Assembly (NCBI GenBank): GCA_916048095.2
Contig: OU696596.1
Location: 186,001-250,000, forward strand
Length of the DNA stretch: 64,000 nucleotides
Reading direction: 5' to 3'
DNA from: Sacculina carcini
Lineage: Eukaryota; Arthropoda; Thecostraca; Sacculinidae
Notes under the pieces: generated by a model
What the model was told of the DNA's origin: nothing
What the model saw: the letters and a program-made list of their open reading frames with translations, nothing else
Database searches by the model: none
Translations under genes and position numbers: made by a program
Shown here: piece by piece, positions 1 through 10,800 of the stretch
Layout: each line of letters begins with the position of its first letter
How positions within the stretch are numbered: the stretch's first letter is position 1

Positions 1-924
1 AGTGTTACCTAAGTGTTACCTAAGTGTTACCTAAGTGTTACCTAAGTGTGCCCTAAGTGTTACCCAAGTGTTACCTAAGTGTTACCTAAGTGTTACCTAA
101 GTGTTACCTAAGTATTACCTAAGTGTTACCTAAGTGTGCCCTAAGTGTTACCTAAGTGTGCCCTAACTGTTACCTAAGTGTGCCCTAACTGTTACCTAAG
201 TGTGCCCTAAGTGTTACCCAAGTGTGCCCTAAGTGTTACCTAAGTGTGCCCTAAGTGTTACCTAAGTGTGCCCCAAGTGTTACCTAAGTGTGCCCTAAGT
301 GTTAACTAAGTGTTACCTAAGTGTGCCCTAAGTGTTACCTAAGTGTGCCCTAAGTGTTACCTAAGTGTTACCTAAGTGTTACCTAAGTGTTACCTAAGTG
401 TGCCCTAAGTGTTACCCAAGTGTTACCTAAGTGTTACCTAAGTGTTAACTAAGTGTTACTTAAGTGTTACCCAAGTGTGCCCTAAGTGTTACCTAAGTGT
501 GCCCTAAGTGTTACCTAAGTGTGCCCTAAGTGTTACCTAAGTGTACCCTAAGTGTTACCTAAGTGTTACCTAAGTGTTACCTAAGTGTTACCCAAGTGTT
601 ACCTAAGTGTGCCCTAAGTGTTACCTAAGTGTGCCCTAAGTGTGCCCTAAGTGTTACCTAAGTGTTACCTAAGTGTACCCTTAGTGTTACCCAAGTGTTA
701 CCTAAGTGTTACCTAAGTGTGCCCTAAGTGTTACCTAAGTGTGCCCTAAGTGTTACCTAAGTGTGCCCTAAGTGTTACCCAAGTGTGCCCTAAGTGTTAC
801 CCAAGTGTGCCCTAAGTGTTACCTAAGTGTGCCCTAAGTGTGCCCTAAGTGTTACCTAAGTGTACCATAAGTGTTACCTAAGTGTTACCTAAGTGTTACC
901 TAAGTGTTACCTAAGTGTTACCTA

Positions 925-946
925 AGAGTTACCTAAGTGTTACATA
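925..946. repeat. Linked variant pair AGAGTTACCTA + AGTGTTACATA (first example)
   Basis: Two rare units lie side by side: AGAGTTACCTA at 925-935, then AGTGTTACATA at 936-946. The same ordered pair recurs many times, for example starting at 3,983 and near 15,820, 18,880, 24,765, 28,285, 30,805, 33,445, 36,765, 49,710, 52,680 and 60,667. It usually sits after a run of T-type units that follows a unit ending ACCATA. It marks one ancestral module of the array. Exceptions, where only one partner is present (near 8,785, 26,357, 26,658 and 50,641), point to mutation or exchange breakpoints. Confidence 0.85.
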
Positions 947-3900
947 AGTGTTACCTAAGTGTGCCCTAAGTGTTACCTAAGTGTGCCCTAAGTGTTACCT
1001 AAGTGTGCCCTAAGTGTTACCTAAGTGTGCCCTAAGTGTTACCTAAGTGTGCCCTAAGTGTGCCCTAAGTGTTACCTAAGTGTACCATAAGTGTTACCTA
1101 AGTGTTACCTAAGTGTTACCTAAGTGTTACCTAAGTGTTACCTAAGTGTTACCTAAGTGTTACCCAAGTGTTACCTAAGTGTGCCCTAAGTGTTACCTAA
1201 GTGTGCCCTAAGTGTGCCCTAAGTGTTACCTAAGTGTACCCTTAGTGTTACCCAAGTGTTACCTAAGTGTTAACTAAGTGTTACCTAAGTGTGCCCTAAG
1301 TGTTACCTAAGTGTGCCCTAAGTGTTACCTAAGTGTGCCCTAAGTGTTACCCAAGTGTGCCCTAAGTGTTACCTAAGTGTGCCCTAAGTGTTACCTAAGT
1401 GTGCCCCAAGTGTTACCTAAGTGTGCCCTAAGTGTTACCTAAGTGTACCCTAAGTGTTACCTAAGTGTTACCTAAGTGTGCCCTTAGTGTTACCCAAGTG
1501 TGCCCTAAGTGTTACCTAAGTGTGCCCCAAGTGTTACCTAAGTGTGCCCTAAGTGTTACCTAAGTGTGCCCTAAGTGTTACCTAAGTGTGCCCTAAGTGT
1601 GCCCTAAGTGTTACCTAAGTGTACCATAAGTGTTACCTAAGTGTTACCTAAGTGTTACCTAAGTGTTACCTAAGTGTTACCTAAGTGTTACCCAAGTGTT
1701 ACCTAAGTGTGCCCTAAGTGTTACCTAAGTGTTAACTAAGTGTTACTTAAGTGTTACCTAAGTGTTACCTAAGTGTTACCTAAGTGTGCCCTAAGTGTTA
1801 CCTAATTGTGCCCTAAGTGTTACCTAAGTGTGCCCTAAGTGTTACCTAAGTGTTACCTAAGTGTTACCTAAGTGTTACCTAAGTGTGCCCTAAGTGTTAC
1901 CTAAGTGTGCCCTAAGTGTTACCTGAGTGTGCCCTAAGTGTTACCTAAGTGTGCCCTAATTGTTACCTAAGTGTGCCCTAAGTGTTACCTAAGTGTGCCC
2001 TAAGTGTGCCCTAAGTGTTACCCAAGTGTGCCCTAAGTGTTACCTAAGTGTGCCCCAAGTGTTACCTAAGTGTGCCCTAAGTGTTAACTAAGTGTTACCT
2101 AAGTGTGCCCTAAGTGTTACCTAAGTGTGCCCTAAGTGTTACCTAAGTGTTACCTAAGTGTTACCTAAGTGTCACCTAAGTGTGCCCTAAGTGTTACCCA
2201 AGTGTTACCTAAGTGTTACCTAAGTGTTACCTAAGTGTTACCTAAGTATTAACTAAGTGTTACCTAAGTGTGCCCTAAGTGTTACCTAAGTGTGCCCTAA
2301 CTGTTACCTAAGTGTGCCCTAACTGTTACCTAAGTGTGCCCTAAGTGTTACCTAAGTGTGCCCTAAGTGTTACCTAAGTGTACCCTTAGTGTTACCTAAG
2401 TGTTACCTAAGTGTTAACTAAGTGTTACCTGAGTGTGCCCTAAGTGTTACCTAAGTGTACCCTAAGTGTTACCTAAGAGTTACCTAAGTGTTACATAAGT
2501 GTTACCTAAGTGTGCCCTAAGTGTTACCCAAGTGTTACCTAAGTGTGCCCTAAGTGTTACCTAAGTGTGCCCTAAGTGTTACCTAAGTGTGCCCTAAATG
2601 TTACCCAAGTGTGCCCTAAGTGTTACCTAAGTGTGCCCCAAGTGTTACCTAAGTGTGCCCTAAGTGTTACCTAAGTGTACCCTAAGTGTTACCTAAGTGT
2701 TACCTAAGTGTGCCCTAAGTGTTACCCAAGTGTGCCCTAAGTGTTACCTAAGTGTGCCCCAAGTGTTACCTAAGTTTGCCCTAAGTGTTAACTAAGTGTT
2801 ACCTAAGTGTGCCCTAAGTGTTACCTAAGTGTGCCCTAAGTGTTACCTAAGTGTTACCTAAGTGTTACCTAAGTGTTACCTAAGTGTGCCCTAAGTGTTA
2901 CCCAAGTGTTACCTAAGTGTTACCTAAGTGTTACCTAAGTGTTACCTAAGTATTACCTAAGTGTTACCTAAGTGTGCCCTAAGTGTTACCTAAGTGTGCC
3001 CTAACTGTTACCTAAGTGTGCCCTAACTGTTACCTAAGTGTGCCCTAAGTGTTACCTAAGTGTGCCCTAAGTGTTACCTAAGTGTACCCTTAGTGTTACC
3101 TAAGTGTTACCTAAGTGTTGCCTAAGTCTTACCTAAGTGTTACCTAAGTGTGCCCTAAGTGTTACCTAAGTGTGCCCTAAGTGTTACCTAAGTGTGCCCT
3201 AAGTGTTACCTAAGTGTGCCCTAAGTGTTACCTAAGTGTGCCCTAAGTGTTACCTAAGTGTGCCCTAAGTGTTACCTAAGTGTGCTTTAAGTGTTACCTA
3301 AGTGTGCCCTAAGTGTTACCTAAGTGTGCCCTAAGTGTTACCTAAGTGTACCCTAAGTGTTACCTAAGTGTGGCCTAAGTGTTACCTAAGTGTGCCCTAA
3401 GTGTTACCTAAGTGTGCCCTAAGTGTTAACTAAGTGTTACCTAAGTGTGCCCTAAGTGTTAGCTAAGTGTACCATAAGTGTTACCTAAGTGTTACCTAAG
3501 TGTTACCTAAGTGTTACTTAAGTGTTACCCAAGTGTGCCCTAAGTGTTACCTAAGTGTGCCCTAAGTGTTACCTAAGTGTGCCCTAAGTGTTACCTAAGT
3601 GTACCCTAAGTGTTACCTAAGTGTTACCTAAGTGTTACCTAAGTGTTACCCAAGTGTTACCTAAGTGTGCCCTAAGTGTTACCTAAGTGTGCCCTAAGTG
3701 TGCCCTAAGTGTTACCTAAGTGTACCCTAAGTGTTACCCAAGTGTTACCTAAGTGTTACCTAAGTGTTACCTAAGTGTGCCCTAAGTGTTACCTAAGTGT
3801 GCCCTAAGTGTTACCTAAGTGTGCCCTAAGTGTTACCCAAGTGTGCCCTAAGTGTTACCCAAGTGTGCCCTAAGTGTTACCTAAGTGTGCCCTAAGTGTG

Positions 3901-4873
3901 CCCTAAGTGTTACCTAAGTGTACCATAAGTGTTACCTAAGTGTTACCTAAGTGTTACCTAAGTGTTACCTAAGTGTTACCTAAGAGTTACCTAAGTGTTA
4001 CATAAGTGTTACCTAAGTGTGCCCTAAGTGTTACCTAAGTGTGCCCTAAGTGTTACCTAAGTGTGCCCTAAGTGTTACCTAAGTGTGCCCTAAGTGTTAC
4101 CTAAGTGTGCCCTAAGTGTGCCCTAAGTGTTACCTAAGTGTACCATAAGTGTTACCTAAGTGTTACCTAAGTGTTACCTAAGTGTTACCTAAGTGTTACC
4201 TAAGTGTTACCCAAGTGTTACCTAAGTGTGCCCTAAGTGTTACCTAAGTGTGCCCTAAGTGTGCCCTAAGTGTTACCTAAGTGTACCCTTAGTGTTACCC
4301 AAGTGTTACCTAAGTGTTAACTAAGTGTTACCTAAGTGTGCCCTAAGTGTTACCTAAGTGTGCCCTAAGTGTTACCCAAGTGTGCCCTAAGTGTTACCTA
4401 AGTGTGCCCTAAGTGTTACCTAAGTGTGCCCCAAGTGTTACCTAAGTGTGCCCTAAGTGTTACCTAAGTGTACCCTAAGTGTTACCTAAGTGTTACCTAA
4501 GTGTGCCCTATGTGTTACCCAAGTGTGCCCTAAGTGTTACCTAAGTGTGCCCCAAGTGTTACCTAAGTGTGCCCTAAGTGTTAACTAAGTGTTACCTAAG
4601 TGTGCCCTAAGTGTTACCTAAGTGTGCCCTAAGTGTTACCTAAGTGTTACCTAAGTGTTACCTAAGTGTCACCTAAGTGTGCCCTAAGTGTTACCCAAGT
4701 GTTACCTAAGTGTTACCTAAGTGTTACCTAAGTGTTACCTAAGTATTACCTAAGTGTTACCTAAGTGTGCCCTAAGTGTTACCTAAGTGTGCCCTAACTG
4801 TTACCTAAGTGTGCCCTAACTGTTACCTAAGTGTGCCCTAAGTGTTACCTAAGTGTGCCCTAAGTGTTACCTA

Positions 4874-5093
4874 AGTGTACCCTTAGTGTTACCTAAGTGT
4901 TACCTAAGTGTTAACTAAGTGTTACTTAAGTGTTACCTAAGTGTTACCTAAGTGTTACCTAAGTGTGCCCTAAGTGTTACCTAAGTGTACCCTTAGTGTT
5001 ACCTAAGTGTTACCTAAGTGTTAACTAAGTGTTACTTAAGTGTTACCTAAGTGTTACCTAAGTGTTACCTAAGTGTGCCCTAAGTGTTACCTA
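4874..5093. repeat. Ten-unit (110-bp) module in tandem, example 1
   Basis: Two successive 110-bp modules start at 4,874 and 4,984. The unit order is AGTGTACCCTT, two T-type, AGTGTTAACTA, AGTGTTACTTA, three T-type, one G-type, one T-type. The AACTA unit contains GTTAAC, and the ACTTA unit makes CTTAAG with its neighbour, so the module is easy to trace. It is one of the most repeated intermediate-scale blocks in the window. Its counterpart in block A copy 2 lies 7,854 bp downstream. Confidence 0.9.
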
Positions 5094-5434
5094 AGTGTGC
5101 CCTAAGTGTTACCTAAGTGTGCCCTAAGTGTTACCTAAGTGTTACCTAAGTGTTACCTAAGTGTTACCTAAGTGTGCCCTAAGTGTTACCTAAGTGTGCC
5201 CTAAGTGTTACCTAAGTGTGCCCTAAGTGTTACCTAAGTGTGCCCTAATTGTTACCTAAGTGTGCCCTAAGTGTTACCTAAGTGTGCCCTAAGTGTTACC
5301 TAAGTGTGCCCTAAGTGTTACCTAAGTGTGCCCTAAGTGTTACCTAAGTGTGCCCTAACTGTTACCTAAGTGTGCCCTAACTGTTACCTAAGTGTGCCCT
5401 AAGTGTTACCTAAGTGTGCCCTAAGTGTTACCTA

Positions 5435-5654
5435 AGTGTACCCTTAGTGTTACCTAAGTGTTACCTAAGTGTTAACTAAGTGTTACTTAAGTGTTACCTA
5501 AGTGTTACCTAAGTGTTACCTAAGTGTGCCCTAAGTGTTACCTAAGTGTACCCTTAGTGTTACCTAAGTGTTACCTAAGTGTTAACTAAGTGTTACTTAA
5601 GTGTTACCTAAGTGTTACCTAAGTGTTACCTAAGTGTTACCTAAGTGTGCCCTA
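5435..5654. repeat. 110-bp module in tandem, example 2
   Basis: The same ten-unit module occurs twice, starting at 5,435 and 5,545, 561 bp (51 units) after example 1. The second repeat is followed by one extra T-type unit before the G-type unit, a one-unit length difference. Confidence 0.88.
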
Positions 5655-6237
5655 AGTGTTACCTAAGTGTGCCCTAAGTGTTACCTAAGTGTGCCCTAAG
5701 TGTTACCTAAGTGTTACCTAAGTGTTACCTAAGTGTTACCTAAGTGTGCCCTAAGTGTTACCTAAGTGTGCCCTAAGTGTTACCTAAGTGTGCCCTAAGT
5801 GTTACCTAAGTGTGCCCTAATTGTTACCTAAGTGAGCCCTAAGTGTTACCTAAGTGTGCCCTAAGTGTTACCTAAGTGTGCCCTAAGTGTTACCTAAGTG
5901 TGCTCTAAGTGTTACCTAAGTGTGCCCTAAGTGTTACCTAAGTGTGCCCTAAGTGTTACCTAAGTGTTACCTAAGTGTGCCCTAAGTGTTACCTAAGTGT
6001 GCCCTAAGTGTTACCTAAGTGTGCCCTAAGTGTTACCTAAGTGTGCCCTAATTGTTACCTAAGTGTGCCCTAAGTGTTACCTAAGTGTGCCCTAAGTGTT
6101 ACCTAAGTGTGCCCTAAGTGTTACCTAAGTGTGCCCTAAGTGTTACCTAAGTGTGCCCTAACTGTTACCTAAGTGTGCCCTAACTGTTACCTAAGTGTGC
6201 CCTAAGTGTTACCTAAGTGTGCCCTAAGTGTTACCTA

Positions 6238-6457
6238 AGTGTACCCTTAGTGTTACCTAAGTGTTACCTAAGTGTTAACTAAGTGTTACTTAAGTGTTAC
6301 CTAAGTGTTACCTAAGTGTTACCTAAGTGTGCCCTAAGTGTTACCTAAGTGTACCCTTAGTGTTACCTAAGTGTTACCTAAGTGTTAACTAAGTGTTACT
6401 TAAGTGTTACCTAAGTGTTACCTAAGTGTTACCTAAGTGTGCCCTAAGTGTTACCTA
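6238..6457. repeat. 110-bp module in tandem, example 3
   Basis: The ten-unit module occurs twice, starting at 6,238 and 6,348, 803 bp (73 units) after example 2. Unit order matches example 1. Confidence 0.88.
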
Positions 6458-6930
6458 AGTGTGCCCTAAGTGTTACCTAAGTGTGCCCTAAGTGTTACCT
6501 AAGTGTTACCTAAGTGTTACCTAAGTGTTACCTAAGTGTGCCCTAAGTGTTACCTAAGTGTGCCCTAAGTGTTACCTAAGTGTGCCCTAAGTGTTACCTA
6601 AGTGTGCCCTAATTGTTACCTAAGTGAGCCCTAAGTGTTACCTAAGTGTGCCCTAAGTGTTACCTAAGTGTGCCCTAAGTGTTACCTAAGTGTGCTCTAA
6701 GTGTTACCTAAGTGTGCCCTAAGTGTTACCTAAGTGTGCCCTAAGTGTTACCTAAGTGTTACCTAAGTGTTAACTAAGTGTTACTTAAGTGTTACCTAAG
6801 TGTGCTCTAAGTGTTACCTAAGTGTGCCCTAAGTGTTACCTAAGTGTGCCCTAAGTGTTACCTAAGTGTACCCTAAGTGTTACCTAAGTGTGGCCTAAGT
6901 GTTACCTAAGTGTGCCCTAAGTGTTACCTA

Positions 6931-7139
6931 AGTGTACCCTTAGTGTTACCTAAGTGTTACCTAAGTGTTAACTAAGTGTTACTTAAGTGTTACCTAAGTG
7001 TTACCTAAGTGTGCCCTAAGTGTTACCTAAGTGTACCCTTAGTGTTACCTAAGTGTTACCTAAGTGTTAACTAAGTGTTACTTAAGTGTTACCTAAGTGT
7101 TACCTAAGTGTTACCTAAGTGTGCCCTAAGTGTTACCTA
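6931..7139. repeat. 110-bp module pair with a one-unit deletion
   Basis: The first module here is 99 bp (6,931-7,029), lacking one T-type unit, and the second is the full 110 bp (7,030-7,139). It starts 693 bp after example 3. The 99-bp form recurs elsewhere, for example between the modules at 17,854 and 17,953. The deletion is therefore an inherited variant and not an isolated event. Confidence 0.85.
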
Positions 7140-7854
7140 AGTGTGCCCTAAGTGTTACCTAAGTGTGCCCTAAGTGTTACCTAAGTGTTACCTAAGTGTT
7201 ACCTAAGTGTTACCTAAGTGTGCCCTAAGTGTTACCTAAGTGTGCCCTAAGTGTTACCTAAGTGTGCCCTAAGTGTTACCTAAGTGTGCCCTAATTGTTA
7301 CCTAAGTGAGCCCTAAGTGTTACCTAAGTGTGCCCTAAGTGTTACCTAAGTGTGCCCTAAGTGTTACCTAAGTGTGCTCTAAGTGTTACCTAAGTGTGCC
7401 CTAAGTGTTACCTAAGTGTGCCCTAAGTGTTACCTAAGTGTACCCTAAGTGTTACCTAAGTGTGGCCTAAGTGTTACCTAAGTGTGCCCCAAGTGTTACC
7501 TAAGTGTGCCCTAAGTGTTAACTAAGTGTTACCTGAGTGTGCCCTAAGTGTTACCTAAGTGTACCCTAAGTGTTACCTAAGAGTTACCTAAGTGTTACAT
7601 AAGTGTTACCTAAGTGTGCCCTAAGTGTTACCCAAGTGTTACCTAAGTGTGCCCTAAGTGTTACCTAAGTGTGCCCTAAGTGTGCCCTAAGTGTTACCTA
7701 AGTGTACCCTTAGTGTTACCCAAGTGTTACCTAAGTGTTACCTAAGTGTGCCCTAAGTGTTACCTAAGTGTGCCCCAAGTGTTACCTAAGTGTGCCCTAA
7801 GTGTTAACTAAGTGTTACCTAAGTGTGCCCTAAGTGTTACCTAAGTGTGCCCTA

Positions 7855-10800
7855 AGTGTTACCTAAGTGTTACCTAAGTGTTACCTAAGTGTTACCTAAG
7901 TGTGCCCTAAGTGTTACCCAAGTGTTACCTAAGTGTTACCTAAGTGTTACCTAAGTGTTACCTAAGTATTACCTAAGTGTTACCTAAGTGTGCCCTAAGT
8001 GTTACCTAAGTGTGCCCTAACTGTTACCTAAGTGTGCCCTAACTGTTACCTAAGTGTGCCCTAAGTGTTACCCAAGTGTGCCCTAAGTGTTACCTAAGTG
8101 TGCCCTAAGTGTTACCTAAGTGTGCCCCAAGTGTTACCTAAGTGTGCCCTAAGTGTTAACTAAGTGTTACCTAAGTGTGCCCTAAGTGTTACCTAAGTGT
8201 GCCCTAAGTGTTACCTAAGTGTTACCTAAGTGTTACCTAAGTGTTACCTAAGTGTGCCCTAAGTGTTACCCAAGTGTTACCTAAGTGTTACCTAAGTGTT
8301 AACTAAGTGTTACTTAAGTGTTACCCAAGTGTGCCCTAAGTGTTACCTAAGTGTGCCCTAAGTGTTACCTAAGTGTGCCCTAAGTGTTACCTAAGTGTAC
8401 CCTAAGTGTTACCTAAGTGTTACCTAAGTGTTACCTAAGTGTTACCCAAGTGTTACCTAAGTGTGCCCTAAGTGTTACCTAAGTGTGCCCTAAGTGTGCC
8501 CTAAGTGTTACCTAAGTGTTACCTAAGTGTACCCTTAGTGTTACCCAAGTGTTACCTAAGTGTTACCTAAGTGTGCCCTAAGTGTTACCTAAGTGTGCCC
8601 TAAGTGTTACCTAAGTGTGCCCTAAGTGTTACCCAAGTGTGCCCTAAGTGTTACCCAAGTGTGCCCTAAGTGTTACCTAAGTGTGCCCTAAGTGTGCCCT
8701 AAGTGTTACCTAAGTGTACCATAAGTGTTACCTAAGTGTTACCTAAGTGTTACCTAAGTGTTACCTAAGTGTTACCTAAGTGTTACCTAAGTGTTACATA
8801 AGTGTTACCTAAGTGTGCCCTAAGTGTTACCTAAGTGTGCCCTAAGTGTTACCTAAGTGTGCCCTAAGTGTTACCTAAGTGTGCCCTAAGTGTTACCTAA
8901 GTGTGCCCTAAGTGTGCCCTAAGTGTTACCTAAGTGTACCATAAGTGTTACCTAAGTGTTACCTAAGTGTTACCTAAGTGTTACCTAAGTGTTACCTAAG
9001 TGTTACCTAAGTGTTACCCAAGTGTTACCTAAGTGTGCCCTAAGTGTTACCTAAGTGTGCCCTAAGTGTGCCCTAAGTGTTACCTAAGTGTACCCTTAGT
9101 GTTACCCAAGTGTTACCTAAGTGTTAACTAAGTGTTACCTAAGTGTGCCCTAAGTGTTACCTAAGTGTGCCCTAAGTGTTACCTAAGTGTGCCCTAAGTG
9201 TTACCCAAGTGTGCCCTAAGTGTTACCTAAGTGTGCCCTAAGTGTTACCTAAGTGTGCCCCAAGTGTTACCTAAGTGTGCCCTAAGTGTTACCTAAGTGT
9301 ACCCTAAGTGTTACCTAAGTGTTACCTAAGTGTGCCCTTAGTGTTACCCAAGTGTGCCCTAAGTGTTACCTAAGTGTGCCCCAAGTGTTACCTAAGTGTG
9401 CCCTAAGTGTTACCTAAGTGTGCCCTAAGTGTTACCTAAGTGTGCCCTAAGTGTGCCCTAAGTGTTACCTAAGTGTACCATAAGTGTTACCTAAGTGTTA
9501 CCTAAGTGTTACCTAAGTGTTACCTAAGTGTTACCTAAGTGTTACCCAAGTGTTACCTAAGTGTGCCCTAAGTGTTACCTAAGTGTTAACTAAGTGTTAC
9601 TTAAGTGTTACCTAAGTGTTACCTAAGTGTTACCTAAGTGTGCCCTAAGTGTTACCTAATTGTGCCCTAAGTGTTACCTAAGTGTGCCCTAAGTGTTACC
9701 TAAGTGTTACCTAAGTGTTACCTAAGTGTTACCTAAGTGTGCCCTAAGTGTTACCTAAGTGTGCCCTAAGTGTTACCTGAGTGTGCCCTAAGTGTTACCT
9801 AAGTGTGCCCTAATTGTTACCTAAGTGTGCCCTAAGTGTTACCTAAGTGTGCCCTAAGTGTGCCCTAAGTGTTACCCAAGTGTGCCCTAAGTGTTACCTA
9901 AGTGTGCCCCAAGTGTTACCTAAGTGTGCCCTAAGTGTTAACTAAGTGTTACCTAAGTGTGCCCTAAGTGTTACCTAAGTGTGCCCTAAGTGTTACCTAA
10001 GTGTTACCTAAGTGTTACCTAAGTGTCACCTAAGTGTGCCCTAAGTGTTACCCAAGTGTTACCTAAGTGTTACCTAAGTGTTACCTAAGTGTTACCTAAG
10101 TATTAACTAAGTGTTACCTAAGTGTGCCCTAAGTGTTACCTAAGTGTGCCCTAACTGTTACCTAAGTGTGCCCTAACTGTTACCTAAGTGTGCCCTAAGT
10201 GTTACCTAAGTGTGCCCTAAGTGTTACCTAAGTGTACCCTTAGTGTTACCTAAGTGTTACCTAAGTGTTAACTAAGTGTTACCTGAGTGTGCCCTAAGTG
10301 TTACCTAAGTGTACCCTAAGTGTTACCTAAGAGTTACCTAAGTGTTACATAAGTGTTACCTAAGTGTGCCCTAAGTGTTACCCAAGTGTTACCTAAGTGT
10401 GCCCTAAGTGTTACCTAAGTGTGCCCTAAGTGTTACCTAAGTGTGCCCTAAATGTTACCCAAGTGTGCCCTAAGTGTTACCTAAGTGTGCCCCAAGTGTT
10501 ACCTAAGTGTGCCCTAAGTGTTACCTAAGTGTACCCTAAGTGTTACCTAAGTGTTACCTAAGTGTGCCCTAAGTGTTACCCAAGTGTGCCCTAAGTGTTA
10601 CCTAAGTGTGCCCCAAGTGTTACCTAAGTTTGCCCTAAGTGTTAACTAAGTGTTACCTAAGTGTGCCCTAAGTGTTACCTAAGTGTGCCCTAAGTGTTAC
10701 CTAAGTGTTACCTAAGTGTTACCTAAGTGTTACCTAAGTGTGCCCTAAGTGTTACCCAAGTGTTACCTAAGTGTTACCTAAGTGTTACCTAAGTGTTACC

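Larger units (their letters stand above)
1..7747. repeat. Higher-order block A, copy 1 (offset 7,854 bp)
   Basis: This stretch matches 7,855-15,601 at a constant offset of 7,854 bp, which is 714 units. Shared private markers include the CCCTATG junction near 4,507 and 12,361, the G-type unit ending CCCTT near 1,481 and 9,335, the unit AGTGAGCCCTA near 5,831 and 13,685, and the AGTGTTGCCTA unit at 3,114 and 10,968. I saw only scattered substitutions. For example, AGTCTTACCTA near 3,125 faces AGTGTTAACTA in copy 2, and a unit near 3,721 ends in A rather than T. The left end lies outside the window. Similarity stops near 7,747, where this copy has a G-type unit and copy 2 has a T-type unit. Confidence 0.93.

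Noticed and set aside
3469..3476. Palindrome TTAGCTAA as a hairpin or operator
   Set aside because: It results from one substitution (AGTGTTAGCTA), has no loop or neighbouring partner, and recurs only in copies of the same block.
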